Shown: piece by piece, positions 38,369 through 46,909 of the stretch
How the letters are laid out: every line of letters starts with the position of its first letter
How positions within the stretch are numbered: the first letter of the stretch is position 1
Assembly: GCF_031458235.1 (NCBI RefSeq)
Contig: NZ_JAVDYB010000001.1
Span: 6,062,001 to 6,126,000 of the forward strand
Length of the DNA: 64,000 bases
Source of the DNA: Catenuloplanes atrovinosus
Lineage (GTDB): Bacteria; Actinomycetota; Actinomycetes; Mycobacteriales; Micromonosporaceae
Direction: 5' to 3'
Translations under genes and position numbers: made by a program
Notes under the pieces: model-generated
What the model was told of the DNA's origin: nothing
Database searches by the model: none
The model's input: the letters and a program-made list of their open reading frames with translations, nothing else

Positions 38369-38542
38369 GGGCGTTCTCCAGTTCTGGCGGCCCCGGGCGC
38401 GGGTGAGCGCTGCCACGCAGGGTCGCCGCAAAAGTGTTCCGGTGTCGCGCCGCGCGACCCTCCCGCCGCCGTCCGATGGCCGGGAGAACCGTAAGGCGCG
38501 AACTACCGAAGTCTGCCGACGAGTGCTGACCGGAAAACCCGG

Positions 38543-39319
38543 CTAGCTCCCACCGATGGTTGCCCCGTCGCGGTCCGCTGCCAGCGGGTCGACGATCTCC
38601 CCCTGCGCGGTCAGCATGCCCTGCGCCAGCCGGGTCGCCCTCGGCGGCACCGGCGGCTCCAGGTCGGCCACCACGCGGAGGCCGGACAGGACGTCATCGG
38701 GTCGCACGGACGGGGTGACCTGCCGCACGACAAGGTCCAGTATCGCACACGGTGCGGCCCCGACCCCGGAAGGTGCGCCCTCCTCCGATTTCACCTCGAT
38801 GCGGGTGACCGGCGTACGGGCGTCGAGCTGCCGACGGCCCTGCTTGGTGAGGCGTTCGACACTCACCTCCGGCGCGTCGCGGAACGCGGTGACGGCCCGG
38901 TCGAGCGTCTCCGGCGTGATCCCGGGCAGCTCGATCCGCCAGTGCGAGGCGTCGATCCGGTCGGCGAGGCTGCCGGGGCCGGCCTCGACCGCGTCGAGCA
39001 CGTCCAGGCCGGGCGAGAGCGCGGCGTCCAGCGCGGCGCGTACCGTCTCCGGATCGGTGCGCGCCTGGAGGCCGATCTCCAGGTACTCCGCCTCGCTGGC
39101 CACGCCGGTCGGCGCCGCGGAGGCGTACGAGATCTTGGGGTGGGGCGTGAAGCCCTGGGAGAAGGCGATGGGGATGCCCGCGCGGCGCAGGGCCCGCTCG
39201 AACGCGCGCGCGAAGTCCCGGTGCGAGGTGAACCGGAGCGGGCCGCGCTTGGCATAACGGATCCGGATCCGCTGCACAACGGGTGCCTGGCCCCCCTCTG
39301 GCTGTGGCTTCGGAGGAAT
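38543..39319 (-). CDS. TIGR03936-type radical SAM-associated protein (DUF2344)
   Basis: About 258 residues. Core sequence VQRIRIRYAKRGPLRFTSHR, ERALRRAGIPIAFSQGFTPH and ISYASAAPTGVASEAEYLEI marks DUF2344. The partner radical SAM protein TIGR03960 (49001-50971) is normally adjacent. The start is unusual: the best ribosome site (AAAGGAG) lies 7 nt before an ATT at 39319, giving (M)PPKPQPEGG; no ATG, GTG or TTG has such support. A GTG at 39277 without a ribosome site is the alternative. Function unknown; suspected tRNA or RNA modification (inference). Confidence 0.85.
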   Translation of the reverse strand: MPPKPQPEGGQAPVVQRIRIRYAKRGPLRFTSHRDFARAFERALRRAGIPIAFSQGFTPHPKISYASAAPTGVASEAEYLEIGLQARTDPETVRAALDAALSPGLDVLDAVEAGPGSLADRIDASHWRIELPGITPETLDRAVTAFRDAPEVSVERLTKQGRRQLDARTPVTRIEVKSEEGAPSGVGAAPCAILDLVVRQVTPSVRPDDVLSGLRVVADLEPPVPPRATRLAQGMLTAQGEIVDPLAADRDGATIGGS

Positions 39320-39424
39320 CGTGGTGCTCCTTTGTCCTCTGGTGGGTCCCGCCCATCTTCCCGTAACCGCCGACGCGACGCGACTCGCCGTCGCCATCCG
39401 CCTACGCAGCCCGTTGAACCGGGC

Positions 39425-40492
39425 ATGAAGGCTCTGATGCTGGCCGGCGGGCGGGGCACCCGGCTGCGGCCGCTCACGCACACGTCCGCGAAGCAGTTGT
39501 TCCCGGTCGCGAACAAGCCGGTGATCTTCTACGGGCTGGAGGCGGTGCGCGAGGCGGGCATCACCGAGGTCGGCGTGATCACCGGCGAGACCGGCGCGGA
39601 GGTGCGGGCCGCGCTGGGCGACGGGTCCCGGTTCGGCCTGCGGATCACGTACATCCCGCAGGACGCGCCGCGCGGGCTCGCCCACTGCGTGCTGATCGCC
39701 CGGGAGTTCCTCGGCGACGACGACTTCGTCATGTACCTCGGCGACAACTTCCTGCTCGGCGGCGTGCAGGAGTTGGTCTCCGCGTTCCGGGCCGGCGACT
39801 ACGAGGCGCAGATCCTGCTCGCGGCCGTGGACGACCCGCGCTCGTACGGCGTGGCCACGCTGGGCCGCAGCGGCGAGATCGTGGGCCTGACCGAGAAGCC
39901 AGCCGAGCCGGAGAGCGACCTGGCGATCGTCGGCGTCTACCTGTTCAGCCCCGCGATCCACGAGGCGGTGCGCGCGATCGGCCCGTCCGCGCGCGGCGAG
40001 CTGGAGATCACGGACGCGGTGCAGTGGCTGATCGCGCACGGCCACCGCGTGCACTCCCACCTGGTCAGCGGCTACTGGAAGGACACCGGCCGGGCGCGGG
40101 ACATCCTGGAGTGCAACCGGATGGTGCTGGAGTCGGTCGAGCCGCGGCTGGACGGCACGGTGGCCGGCCGTACCGAGATCATCGGCCGGGTGGTGCTGGA
40201 GGCCGGCGCCGTGGTGGAGGACTCGGTGCTGCGCGGCCCCATCGTGATCGGCACCGGCACCAAGATCCTCCGGTCGTACGTGGGCCCGTTCACCTCGATC
40301 GCGGACAACTGCATGCTGGAGGACGCGGAGATCGAGTACTCGATCGTCTTCGACAACGCCTCGGTCCGCGGCGTCTCCCGGATCGGCGAGTCGATCATCG
40401 GGCGGGACGCGCGGGTGCTGCCCGCACCGCGTACCCCCGCGGCCCATCAACTGATCGTGGGCGACCACAGCACCGTCCGGCTGCGCGCCTGA
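39425..40492 (+). CDS. rmlA: Glucose-1-phosphate thymidylyltransferase, long form
   Basis: 355 residues from ATG 39425; the upstream open frame is antisense of the DUF2344 gene. Nucleotidyltransferase signature MKALMLAGGRGTRLRPLTH, then SAKQLFPVANKPVIFYGLEA, the metal Asp in MYLGDNFLLGG, and a C-terminal left-handed beta-helix from about 245 (IVIGTGTKILRSYVGPFTSI). The long form with beta-helix is the type found in antibiotic and surface deoxysugar clusters. It makes dTDP-glucose. First gene of a two-gene operon with the methyltransferase; opens the accessory island. Confidence 0.92.
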   Translation: MKALMLAGGRGTRLRPLTHTSAKQLFPVANKPVIFYGLEAVREAGITEVGVITGETGAEVRAALGDGSRFGLRITYIPQDAPRGLAHCVLIAREFLGDDDFVMYLGDNFLLGGVQELVSAFRAGDYEAQILLAAVDDPRSYGVATLGRSGEIVGLTEKPAEPESDLAIVGVYLFSPAIHEAVRAIGPSARGELEITDAVQWLIAHGHRVHSHLVSGYWKDTGRARDILECNRMVLESVEPRLDGTVAGRTEIIGRVVLEAGAVVEDSVLRGPIVIGTGTKILRSYVGPFTSIADNCMLEDAEIEYSIVFDNASVRGVSRIGESIIGRDARVLPAPRTPAAHQLIVGDHSTVRLRA

Positions 40493-41220
40493 TGCGCGGC
40501 GCCGACATCCGCTCGTCCGCCGCGGTCGAGGAGCGGCACTGGTGGTACCGCGAGCGCCGCGCGCTGCTCGCCCGCGAGCTTCGACGGCTGCGCAACGATC
40601 CACCCCAGCGCCAGGCCATCGAGATCGGCGCCGCCGGTGGCGGAAACTGCCTGGTCATGCGCGATTTCGGCTACCGGGTGCTGGCCACCGAGCAGCTGCC
40701 GGAGGGCGTGGAGATCGCGCGCGCCCGCGGCCTGGACGCGATCCGGGCGGACGCGCGCGATCTGCCGGTCGAGTCCGGCGGTCACGATCTGCTGGTCGCG
40801 TTCGACGTGCTGGAGCACATCGCGGAGGACGACCTCGCCGCCGCCGAGATCCACCGGGTGCTCCGTCCCGGCGGGACCGCGCTCATCGCCGTACCCGCGG
40901 ACATGCGGCTGTGGTCGTCCTTCGACGACCTCAGCGGCCACGTCCGCCGCTACGACCGCGCCGGCCTGCGCGCACTGATCGAGGGAGCCGGCCTGCGCGT
41001 CGACGCGCTGTGGAGCTGGAACGTGCTGCTCCGCCCCGCCGTCGCGCTGCGCCGCACCGCCACCGCCCGCCCGAGCGAGACCGCGCTCCGGCACGACGTG
41101 ACCGCCGTTCCGCCCCTGCTCAACACGCTGCTCGGCGCCGTCGTCCGCCTCGAACGCCACCTTCCCACCGGTGGGCTTCCCGGGGTCTCGCTGTTCCTAC
41201 GGGCCCATAAACCCTTCTGA
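40492..41220 (+). CDS. Class I SAM-dependent methyltransferase
   Basis: 242 residues; the ATG overlaps the rmlA stop by one base (TGATG). N-terminal AAVEERHWWYRERRALL is typical of sugar-cluster methyltransferases. Motif I AIEIGAAGGGNCL, then DARDLPVESGGHDLLVAFDV and LEHIAEDDLAAAEIHRVL are intact; a C-terminal hydrophobic part (LLRPAVALRR, LLNTLLGAVVRLER) may bind the membrane. It probably methylates a sugar or glycolipid made by this island, which is inference. The dispersed repeat begins 10 nt after its stop. Confidence 0.8.
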   Translation: MRGADIRSSAAVEERHWWYRERRALLARELRRLRNDPPQRQAIEIGAAGGGNCLVMRDFGYRVLATEQLPEGVEIARARGLDAIRADARDLPVESGGHDLLVAFDVLEHIAEDDLAAAEIHRVLRPGGTALIAVPADMRLWSSFDDLSGHVRRYDRAGLRALIEGAGLRVDALWSWNVLLRPAVALRRTATARPSETALRHDVTAVPPLLNTLLGAVVRLERHLPTGGLPGVSLFLRAHKPF

Positions 41221-41230
41221 AGGCGGATCT

Positions 41231-41297
41231 CCCGCTTCCGGCGTGCCCACTCCCGTCCGCTCCCGCGGGCACCGGTCGTCGCCGGCGCTCCTCCCTG
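41231..41297 (+). repeat. Dispersed repeat, copy B
   Basis: Starts CCCGCTTCCGGCGTG 10 nt after the methyltransferase stop and ends GCGCTCCTCCCTG. It differs from copy A mainly in the middle (the GCATGC palindrome is lost) and continues into CAGATCCG, as copy D does. Confidence 0.82.
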
Positions 41298-41537
41298 CCA
41301 GATCCGTGCACTCACCAAACCCCACAGCGCCCACCCGCCGCCCGACGCCGGCTCGATCGGCCCGCGGCACGCGGGCGCGTCCATCGCACGTCCCCACGGC
41401 CCCTCGATCGGGTGGCCGGCAGCACGTGCGCGCCCAGCGTCCGAAATATGCCCTATAGGAGCCACCGTCCAGTGGCCATGGATACATGGTCGCTGTTCAG
41501 GGGGCTCGGAACGGCGACCACGTATCCGTCGCGGACG
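41298..41537. other. Non-genic gap after copy B
   Basis: Beyond the repeat I see no gene, only an AT-richer patch near 41440-41520 with GTATCC/GGATAC-type inverted pieces (ATGGATACAT at 41478 and CGTATCC near 41521). Confidence 0.35.
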
Positions 41538-41966
41538 TCACGCCGGGGCGTTCATGCCGGTGAGCGGGGGCAGCGCGCCGACCTGCTGGAAGACCTCCAT
41601 CAGGTTCAGCTCGTCCCAGTGCTCGGCGAACATGCCGTCCCGGACGCGCCAGATGTCGATGCTGCGCATCTCGACCGTCGCGCCGCTGGCCGGGATGCCG
41701 AGCAGGTCCCCGGTGTGGGTGCCTCGATAGGTGAAGCGGCCCACGACGCGATCGCCGGAGACGACCAGATCCTCCATCGTGACGCGCGCGTCCGGCAGCC
41801 CGGTGAGGAAGGCCGTCCAGAACGAGCGGTTCGCCTCCCGCCCGTCCGGGACGACGGCGTTGTGGTTGATGTAGTCCTCGGCGACGAAGCGGTCCACCAG
41901 GTCCGGATCGTGCGAATTGATCATCTCGACGAACAGGTCGGCGAGCCGGTGCGCGGACGTGGTCAT
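41538..41966 (-). CDS. SnoaL-like ester cyclase/NTF2-fold protein
   Basis: 142 residues. NTF2-like cone fold: HRLADLFVEMINSHDPDLVD, EDYINHNAVVPDGREANRSF, VVGRFTYRGTHTGDLLGIPA, MRSIDIWRVRDGMFAEHWDE. The family includes polyketide aldol cyclases and many stand-alone stress proteins; no polyketide genes are nearby, so a detoxification or small-molecule role is more likely. Strong GAGGAG site before the ATG. Divergent from the TetR gene across a shared operator array. Confidence 0.85.
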   Translation of the reverse strand: MTTSAHRLADLFVEMINSHDPDLVDRFVAEDYINHNAVVPDGREANRSFWTAFLTGLPDARVTMEDLVVSGDRVVGRFTYRGTHTGDLLGIPASGATVEMRSIDIWRVRDGMFAEHWDELNLMEVFQQVGALPPLTGMNAPA

Positions 41967-41995
41967 GTCGGTGTCTCCTCAGGTGAAGCGGTGGT

Positions 41996-42073
41996 TAGCG
42001 CCGCTAGCGCTAGCAACGCTAACCCTTCGGCATCGACGCGTCAATAGCACCGCTAAATTCGCTAGCAGTGCTA
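41996..42073. promoter_or_regulatory. Operator array, four TAGCNNNGCTA sites
   Basis: Four 11-bp inverted repeats TAGCNNNGCTA at 41996-42006, 42011-42021, 42045-42055 and 42063-42073, with perfect TAGC/GCTA arms. The last overlaps the first two bases of the tetR -10 box. The arrangement implies that the TetR protein represses both itself and the SnoaL gene. Confidence 0.8.
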
Positions 42074-42077
42074 GAGT
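42072..42077 (+). promoter_or_regulatory. -10 box of the tetR-type gene
   Basis: TAGAGT with 5 nt to the ATG at 42083, no ribosome site; overlaps the fourth operator. Confidence 0.5.
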
Positions 42078-42082
42078 GGGGC

Positions 42083-42664
42083 ATGACCATCGAGGAGCGC
42101 CGGCAGCGCGAGCGCATCGCCCGGCAACGGCTCATCACCGCGACGGCACGCGCGCTGGCCGAGCGCGAGGGCTGGGACGCGGTCACCACGCGCCGGCTAT
42201 CCGCCGAGATCGAGTACAGCCAGCCGGTGCTGTACAAGCACTTCCGGTCGATGGAGGAGATCGTCGAGGCGGTCGCGCTGGAGGGCTTCGGCGAGCTGGC
42301 CGCGTCGCTGCGTGAGGCCCGCCGCGACACCACCTCGCCCGACGACGAGCTCGGCCGCGCCGCCGCCGCGTTCAGCGGCTTCGCCGCGAAGAACCCCGCG
42401 CTGTACGACGCGATGTTCGTCCGCTCCACCCGCCTCCGCTTCGCGGCCGGGGACGCCCCCACCCCGCTGACCGAAGCCTTCACCGCACTGCGCGACGCCG
42501 TCGCCACCGTCACCGCCCCCCGCGACGCCGACACGCTCACCGAGGTCCTCTGGGCTGCCCTGCACGGCCTGGTCATGCTGGACCGCCACGGCCGCCTCCG
42601 TCCGGACCACCGCACCGCACGCCTCGACGCCCTGGTCGCACGCTTCCGCCCCGCCACCTCCTGA
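42083..42664 (+). CDS. TetR/AcrR-family transcriptional regulator
   Basis: 193 residues from ATG 42083 (chosen by the -10 box). DNA-binding domain: LITATARALAEREGWDAVTT, RRLSAEIEYSQPVLYKHFRS. C-terminal domain resembles TetR_C-type (WHG-like) with LWAALHGLVMLDRHGRL. The four inverted repeats in its divergent promoter are the likely sites. Induction by a small ligand would turn on the SnoaL gene. Confidence 0.9.
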   Translation: MTIEERRQRERIARQRLITATARALAEREGWDAVTTRRLSAEIEYSQPVLYKHFRSMEEIVEAVALEGFGELAASLREARRDTTSPDDELGRAAAAFSGFAAKNPALYDAMFVRSTRLRFAAGDAPTPLTEAFTALRDAVATVTAPRDADTLTEVLWAALHGLVMLDRHGRLRPDHRTARLDALVARFRPATS

Positions 42665-42922
42665 GCCCGGCGCGGGAGCCGGTTCCGGCCGGCGGGACGT
42701 GGCACCGGGCCGGGTTCCGAGGTGCGGCCAACACCGGCATCACCGGTACGCAGGTCCGAAGGGCTCGCACCCGGTGAACCGGCACAGACGGTCGGCGTTA
42801 TCCCGACCGCGACGGCCCGTGCTCCGAAGACGTCCGCTCGCACCGGGCGAACACCGGCACAGACCGCCGGGCGGAGGCCGGGAGCGGTGCCAGGCCGGCA
42901 CCCGGGCCGGTGAGGGGCGGAG
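42665..42922. other. Convergent gap with degenerate repeats
   Basis: Pieces of the type CGCACC(C/G)GG(T/C)GAAC-CGGCACAGAC occur twice (about 42766-42791 and 42840-42866), suggesting a decayed tandem duplication. No gene seen. Confidence 0.4.
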
Positions 42923-45517
42923 CTAGTCGGCGGAGGTGACCCGGTAGGAGGCGGCGGACGGCGGGAGTTCGTAGACGTCGCAGAGGCCGGAGGTGAAGCG
43001 GGGGATGGCGTAGCGGGAGAGTTCGGGTGGGGGTGTGCTGGTGCGGCGGTCGACGAGGAGCCAGCGGACGCCGTGGTCGGCGGCGAGGCGGCCGACGCTG
43101 ACGGCGGAGGGCATCTGGAACGCGGCGTCGTTGAGGTTGATCAGGGAGCGGTCCCAGAAGTCGACGCGGTTGACCACCGTGCCGGTGCGGGCGGCCTCGG
43201 TGTGCGCGGTCACGGTGTAGCCCCAGCCGTTGAGCAGCACGCGGCGCTCCGTGTAGGCGGACACCCAGAAGGTGCGGTTGTCGCACACCCACTCGCGCAG
43301 CGCGCGGCAGTGCGCGTTCGTGGCCACCAGGTCGCCGGGGGCGGAATGGTCGCGCAACCAGCGGCCGGCCTCGATGGCACCCGCCGGCAGCGCGGGGCGC
43401 ACCTCGGCCGGCTCCGCCTCCATCGGCACGTCGCGCCAGCCGTCGCGGACGGCGGCGACGATGGGCGAGGCGTAGCCGGCGACCGCGCCGGGGGCCACCA
43501 TGCCCAGCATGGTCAGCCAGACCGCGAACCAGGCGCGGCGGGCCGGCCGCACCCGCTGCCGGAGCCGGGCGAGGCCCCAGACCAGCAGCCAGACCGCGAC
43601 GCCGGCGACGGCCAGCACGCCGAGCGGCGCCAGCACCGCGCCGAAGCCCTGGTTGTCGCGGGGTGCCCCGATCAGGTCGTGGCCGGCCCAGATCGCGCCG
43701 GCGCCCGCCGCGAAGGAGAAGAACCCCAGGACCCGGCCACCGGCGGTACGTCGCCGCGCGGTGGCCACGACCAGCCCGGCGACCGCGAGGCAGCCCAGGT
43801 ACGGCCGCGCCGAGTTGACGAAGTAGAGCTGGCTGGCGCCCGGATGCTCGAACGTGAGCGCGGCACCGAACCCGGCCGCCACGACGCCCAGGCAGATCAG
43901 CACGCCCGGGTCGACCAGCCGGCGCGGGCGCAGCAGCATCGCCCAGGCGCCGCCGACCATGCTCATCCAGAGCAGCAGCACCAGCGTGGCCAGGGTGAAC
44001 GCGGGCCACCAGCCGACTTCGGCGACGCGGGTCAGGCCGAGGTGGATCAGGCCCTCCCCCAGCACGCCGGGCGCGGGCGCGGCCGCGCCCTCGACCGCGG
44101 TGCCGCCGGTCGCGGCCGTGACGCCGATCGGCGCGAGTGTGGCCGGGTCCACGTCCTGGCCGCCGAACGGCACGCCGTCCATCGCGGAGTACCGGGTCGG
44201 CACGGGCGGCCCGCCCTCGGTGCCGGGCGGCAGCGTGGCGGTGCCGGCGATGTGCCCGAGCTCGGAGTTGAGCGCGGTGGAGAGCGGGCGGACGCTGAGC
44301 CCGCCGGCCGAGTCGGAGAAGAGCACGAGCTGCGCGAACACCAGCGTGACCGTGGTCAGGCCGGTGGCGGCGAGCGCGGCCCGGGGCGGGCGCAGCTCGC
44401 CGATCCAGCGCACGGTCACGGCCAGCACCAGACCGGCCAGCAGCAGCGGCTGGTAGGTCGCCTTGGCGCCGGTGATCACCGCGAGCAGCAGGATCAGCAT
44501 CGCCCACCGGCCGGCGCCGACGGCGTCGCGGAGCAGCTCGATCAGCAGCAGCACGGCCGCGATCGCGAGCATCGCACCGAACGTCTGGGTGGGGCTGAGC
44601 CAGAGCGCGTCCAGGATCGAGCCCTGCGGCACGGACGCGGGCACGTCCCGGTACGGGTTGAACGGCGCCCCGACCAGCGGCAGCAGCGCCGCGAGCGGGC
44701 CGGTCCACCACGGCACCCGGGCGCGGAACTCGCCGACCAGGGTGGTGGCGAGCACGGCGGTGCCGACCACGAAGACCAGCGCCATCGGCAGCAGGCTCAG
44801 CCGCAGCAGCAGCACCTGGAGCTCGATGCCGGTCCCCCAGCTGGTCGCGGCCAGGTCCGCGTAGACGAACCAGTGGTAGTGCAGCGGCTCGCCGACCAGG
44901 TACGGGATCCGCGGCGGCGCGTGGTTCTTCAGCTCACCGGCGAGCGCCAGGTGGAACGGCATGTCCACATAGGGCGAGCCGGCCGACGGCCAGTCCAGCC
45001 CGTGCGCGCGGAAGAACGTGGCCGCGGTCCAGCCGAGCACCAGCAGGCAGACCACCGCCACCCCCCACGCCCAGCGGCGCGGCACCGGCGCGCCCGCCCC
45101 CCGCCAGAACCGGCGCAGCGGCCGGACCAGGACGAACGCGAGCAGGATCGCGACCGGCAGCGCCGGCGCGAGCCGCGGCTGGCCGGCCCAGCGCGCGGCC
45201 ACGTACCCGATGATCTCCAGTGAGTAGCCGATCGCGGCGCCGCCGGCCACGTCCGCGGGCAGCGCGCCGGCGCCGCCGCGCAGCGCCCGCCACACCAGCG
45301 TGCCGGGGAGCAGCACGGCCAGGCCCAGGTACGCCGAGAACGCCGCGATGTCGCGCGCGCTCACCCCGTACCAGCGAAGGATCGTGATCGTGATGGCGGC
45401 CGTGACCGCCGCGGGCAGGAAGCGGACGACGAGACCGGCTCCGCGGGCGAACCGGCCCCGGCGCGGCAGCGCGGCGGCCGGCTCCGCGGAGTCCGCGCGG
45501 GTGAGCGTGGCGGTCAC
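42923..45517 (-). CDS. Large multi-spanning GT-C-like membrane glycosyltransferase
   Basis: 864 residues from GTG 45517, overlapping the gtrA stop by 4 nt. About a dozen membrane helices alternate with loops, followed by a soluble C-terminal domain from about 700. The first outer loop has DWPSAGSPYVDMPFHLALAG and GEPLHYHWFVYADL; acidic D/H motifs in the first outer loop are where GT-C enzymes such as ArnT and PMT hold their catalytic residues. The C-terminal domain ends with LSRYAIPRFTSGLCDVYEL. It would take a lipid-linked sugar at the outer membrane face and attach it to an acceptor. Acceptor and sugar unknown. Confidence 0.7.
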   Translation of the reverse strand: MTATLTRADSAEPAAALPRRGRFARGAGLVVRFLPAAVTAAITITILRWYGVSARDIAAFSAYLGLAVLLPGTLVWRALRGGAGALPADVAGGAAIGYSLEIIGYVAARWAGQPRLAPALPVAILLAFVLVRPLRRFWRGAGAPVPRRWAWGVAVVCLLVLGWTAATFFRAHGLDWPSAGSPYVDMPFHLALAGELKNHAPPRIPYLVGEPLHYHWFVYADLAATSWGTGIELQVLLLRLSLLPMALVFVVGTAVLATTLVGEFRARVPWWTGPLAALLPLVGAPFNPYRDVPASVPQGSILDALWLSPTQTFGAMLAIAAVLLLIELLRDAVGAGRWAMLILLLAVITGAKATYQPLLLAGLVLAVTVRWIGELRPPRAALAATGLTTVTLVFAQLVLFSDSAGGLSVRPLSTALNSELGHIAGTATLPPGTEGGPPVPTRYSAMDGVPFGGQDVDPATLAPIGVTAATGGTAVEGAAAPAPGVLGEGLIHLGLTRVAEVGWWPAFTLATLVLLLWMSMVGGAWAMLLRPRRLVDPGVLICLGVVAAGFGAALTFEHPGASQLYFVNSARPYLGCLAVAGLVVATARRRTAGGRVLGFFSFAAGAGAIWAGHDLIGAPRDNQGFGAVLAPLGVLAVAGVAVWLLVWGLARLRQRVRPARRAWFAVWLTMLGMVAPGAVAGYASPIVAAVRDGWRDVPMEAEPAEVRPALPAGAIEAGRWLRDHSAPGDLVATNAHCRALREWVCDNRTFWVSAYTERRVLLNGWGYTVTAHTEAARTGTVVNRVDFWDRSLINLNDAAFQMPSAVSVGRLAADHGVRWLLVDRRTSTPPPELSRYAIPRFTSGLCDVYELPPSAASYRVTSAD

Positions 45518-45924
45518 CGGAACGACCAGCCGCGGTGCAGCTGATAGGTGATCACCGGTGCGGCCACGATGACCAGCGCCTGCGCGGGCAGCACCGGCAG
45601 GCCCGCGCGCTCCACCAGCAGCGGCAGCCCGACCAGCGTGCAGGCCAGGCTGCCGAGCGAGACCAGGTAGAACCGGAGCAGTCCGGCGGCCCGGGAGCCG
45701 GTCGCGCCGAAGATCCGCCGGTAGACCGGGTAGGTGAGCACGGCGGTCGCCGCGTTCGCGAGCACGGCCAGCAGCAGGTACGGCGCCCGCCCGCCGGACA
45801 GCAGCCAGCCCGCGGAGAAGAGGCCGTAGTAGACGACCGCGCCGAGTCCCCCGGCGAGAACGTAGTGAGCGCGTCGGTCGTTGAGCACGGGGCGGAGCAG
45901 TCGCCTCTGCGCGGTGCAAGTCAC
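45514..45924 (-). CDS. GtrA-family membrane protein
   Basis: 136 residues with four helices (YVLAGGLGAVVYYGLFSAGW, YLLLAVLANAATAVLTYPVY, RFYLVSLGSLACTLVGLPLL, ALVIVAAPVITYQLHRGW) and the closing HRGWSFR that marks GtrA. GtrA is thought to flip polyprenyl-phosphate-linked sugars outward. It forms an operon with the GT-C gene, as in O-antigen glucosylation (gtrABC) systems, and is divergent from the GT2 gene. Confidence 0.85.
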   Translation of the reverse strand: MTCTAQRRLLRPVLNDRRAHYVLAGGLGAVVYYGLFSAGWLLSGGRAPYLLLAVLANAATAVLTYPVYRRIFGATGSRAAGLLRFYLVSLGSLACTLVGLPLLVERAGLPVLPAQALVIVAAPVITYQLHRGWSFR

Positions 45925-45976
45925 GCGTGTTCAACGATCCACCGAGGAAGACGGTGGCCCAGGTGGAGGGGTGTGG

Positions 45977-46909
45977 ATGCGGATCTCGGTCGTCGTGCCC
46001 TGCTACCGCTCGGCCGGGACGCTGCCGGCGCTGGTGTCGCAGCTCGGCGAGGTGCTGACCGGGCACGAGGTGGTGCTGGTGGTGGACGACGACGGCGGCA
46101 CCGAGACCTGGGAGACCGCCTCCGCGCTGGCCCGGCACCGCCCGGAGGTGCGCGCGATCCGGCTGGCCCGCAACGTCGGCCAGCACGGCGCGCTGCTGGC
46201 CGGCCTGCGCGCGGCCCGGCACGAGGTGATCGTGACGATGGACGACGACCTCCAGCATCCGCCCGCGGAGATCCCGCGCCTGGTGGCCGCGCTGACCGAT
46301 GACGTGGACCTGGTCTACGGGCTGCCCGTCACCGAGGAGCACGGCCTGCTCCGCGACGCCGCGTCCCGGCTGGTCAAGGCGGGGCTGGCCGGGGCCATGG
46401 GGGTGCGTAACGCCCGGCTGGTCGGTGCGTTCCGGGCGTTCCGGGCGTTCCTGGTGCGCGGGCTGGACGGCGTGCGCGGGCCCGGGACCGCGATCGACGT
46501 GGGACTGTCCTGGGGCACCACCCGGGTGGCCGGCGTCCGGGTGCGGATCGCGCCGCGCGCGGCCGGGCGGTCCGGGTACACGCCGGGCCGGCTGCTGCGG
46601 CACGCCGCGGACATGACGTTCGGCTACTCGACCGCGCCGCTGCGCCTGGTGACGTACGCCGGGTTCCTGGTCGGGCTCGGCGGGCTGGGCCTGCTCGCGC
46701 GGCTGATCTGGGCGTACGCGACCGGCGAGACGCGGATCGCCGGGTTCACCACGATCGCGTCGATGGTCGCGTTCTCCTCGTCCGCCGTGATGATCGCGGT
46801 CGGCGTGCTCGGCGAGTACATCGCGCGTATCCACACCACGGGCAGCGGCCGGCCCGGCTACGTGATCCGCGAACAGGTGGAGGGCCCGGTCCATGCTCCG
46901 TCCCGCTGA
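45977..46909 (+). CDS. GT2 glycosyltransferase, polyprenyl-phosphate type (ArnC/GtrB/DPM-like)
   Basis: 310 residues from ATG 45977 (GGAGGG 6 nt upstream; GTG 45971 is possible). Cytoplasmic GT-A domain with VVVPCYRSAGTLPAL, VGQHGALLAGLRAARH and the DxD-type MDDDLQHPPAEIPRL, typical of dolichol/undecaprenyl-phosphate transferases. Two C-terminal membrane helices (LVTYAGFLVGLGGLGLLARL and MVAFSSSAVMIAVGVLGEY) complete the GtrB/ArnC form. It loads a sugar nucleotide onto undecaprenyl phosphate. Overlaps the acyltransferase gene by 17 nt. Confidence 0.88.
   Translation: MRISVVVPCYRSAGTLPALVSQLGEVLTGHEVVLVVDDDGGTETWETASALARHRPEVRAIRLARNVGQHGALLAGLRAARHEVIVTMDDDLQHPPAEIPRLVAALTDDVDLVYGLPVTEEHGLLRDAASRLVKAGLAGAMGVRNARLVGAFRAFRAFLVRGLDGVRGPGTAIDVGLSWGTTRVAGVRVRIAPRAAGRSGYTPGRLLRHAADMTFGYSTAPLRLVTYAGFLVGLGGLGLLARLIWAYATGETRIAGFTTIASMVAFSSSAVMIAVGVLGEYIARIHTTGSGRPGYVIREQVEGPVHAPSR

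Noticed and set aside
35126-38494. A 1122-residue plus-strand frame opposite rne
   Set aside because: Shadow of the rne gene; repetitive Leu/Gly/Arg/Val composition and no domain.
38942-39424. Upstream extension of rmlA
   Set aside because: Overlaps the DUF2344 gene in antisense and shows no nucleotidyltransferase sequence; the motif starts at ATG 39425.
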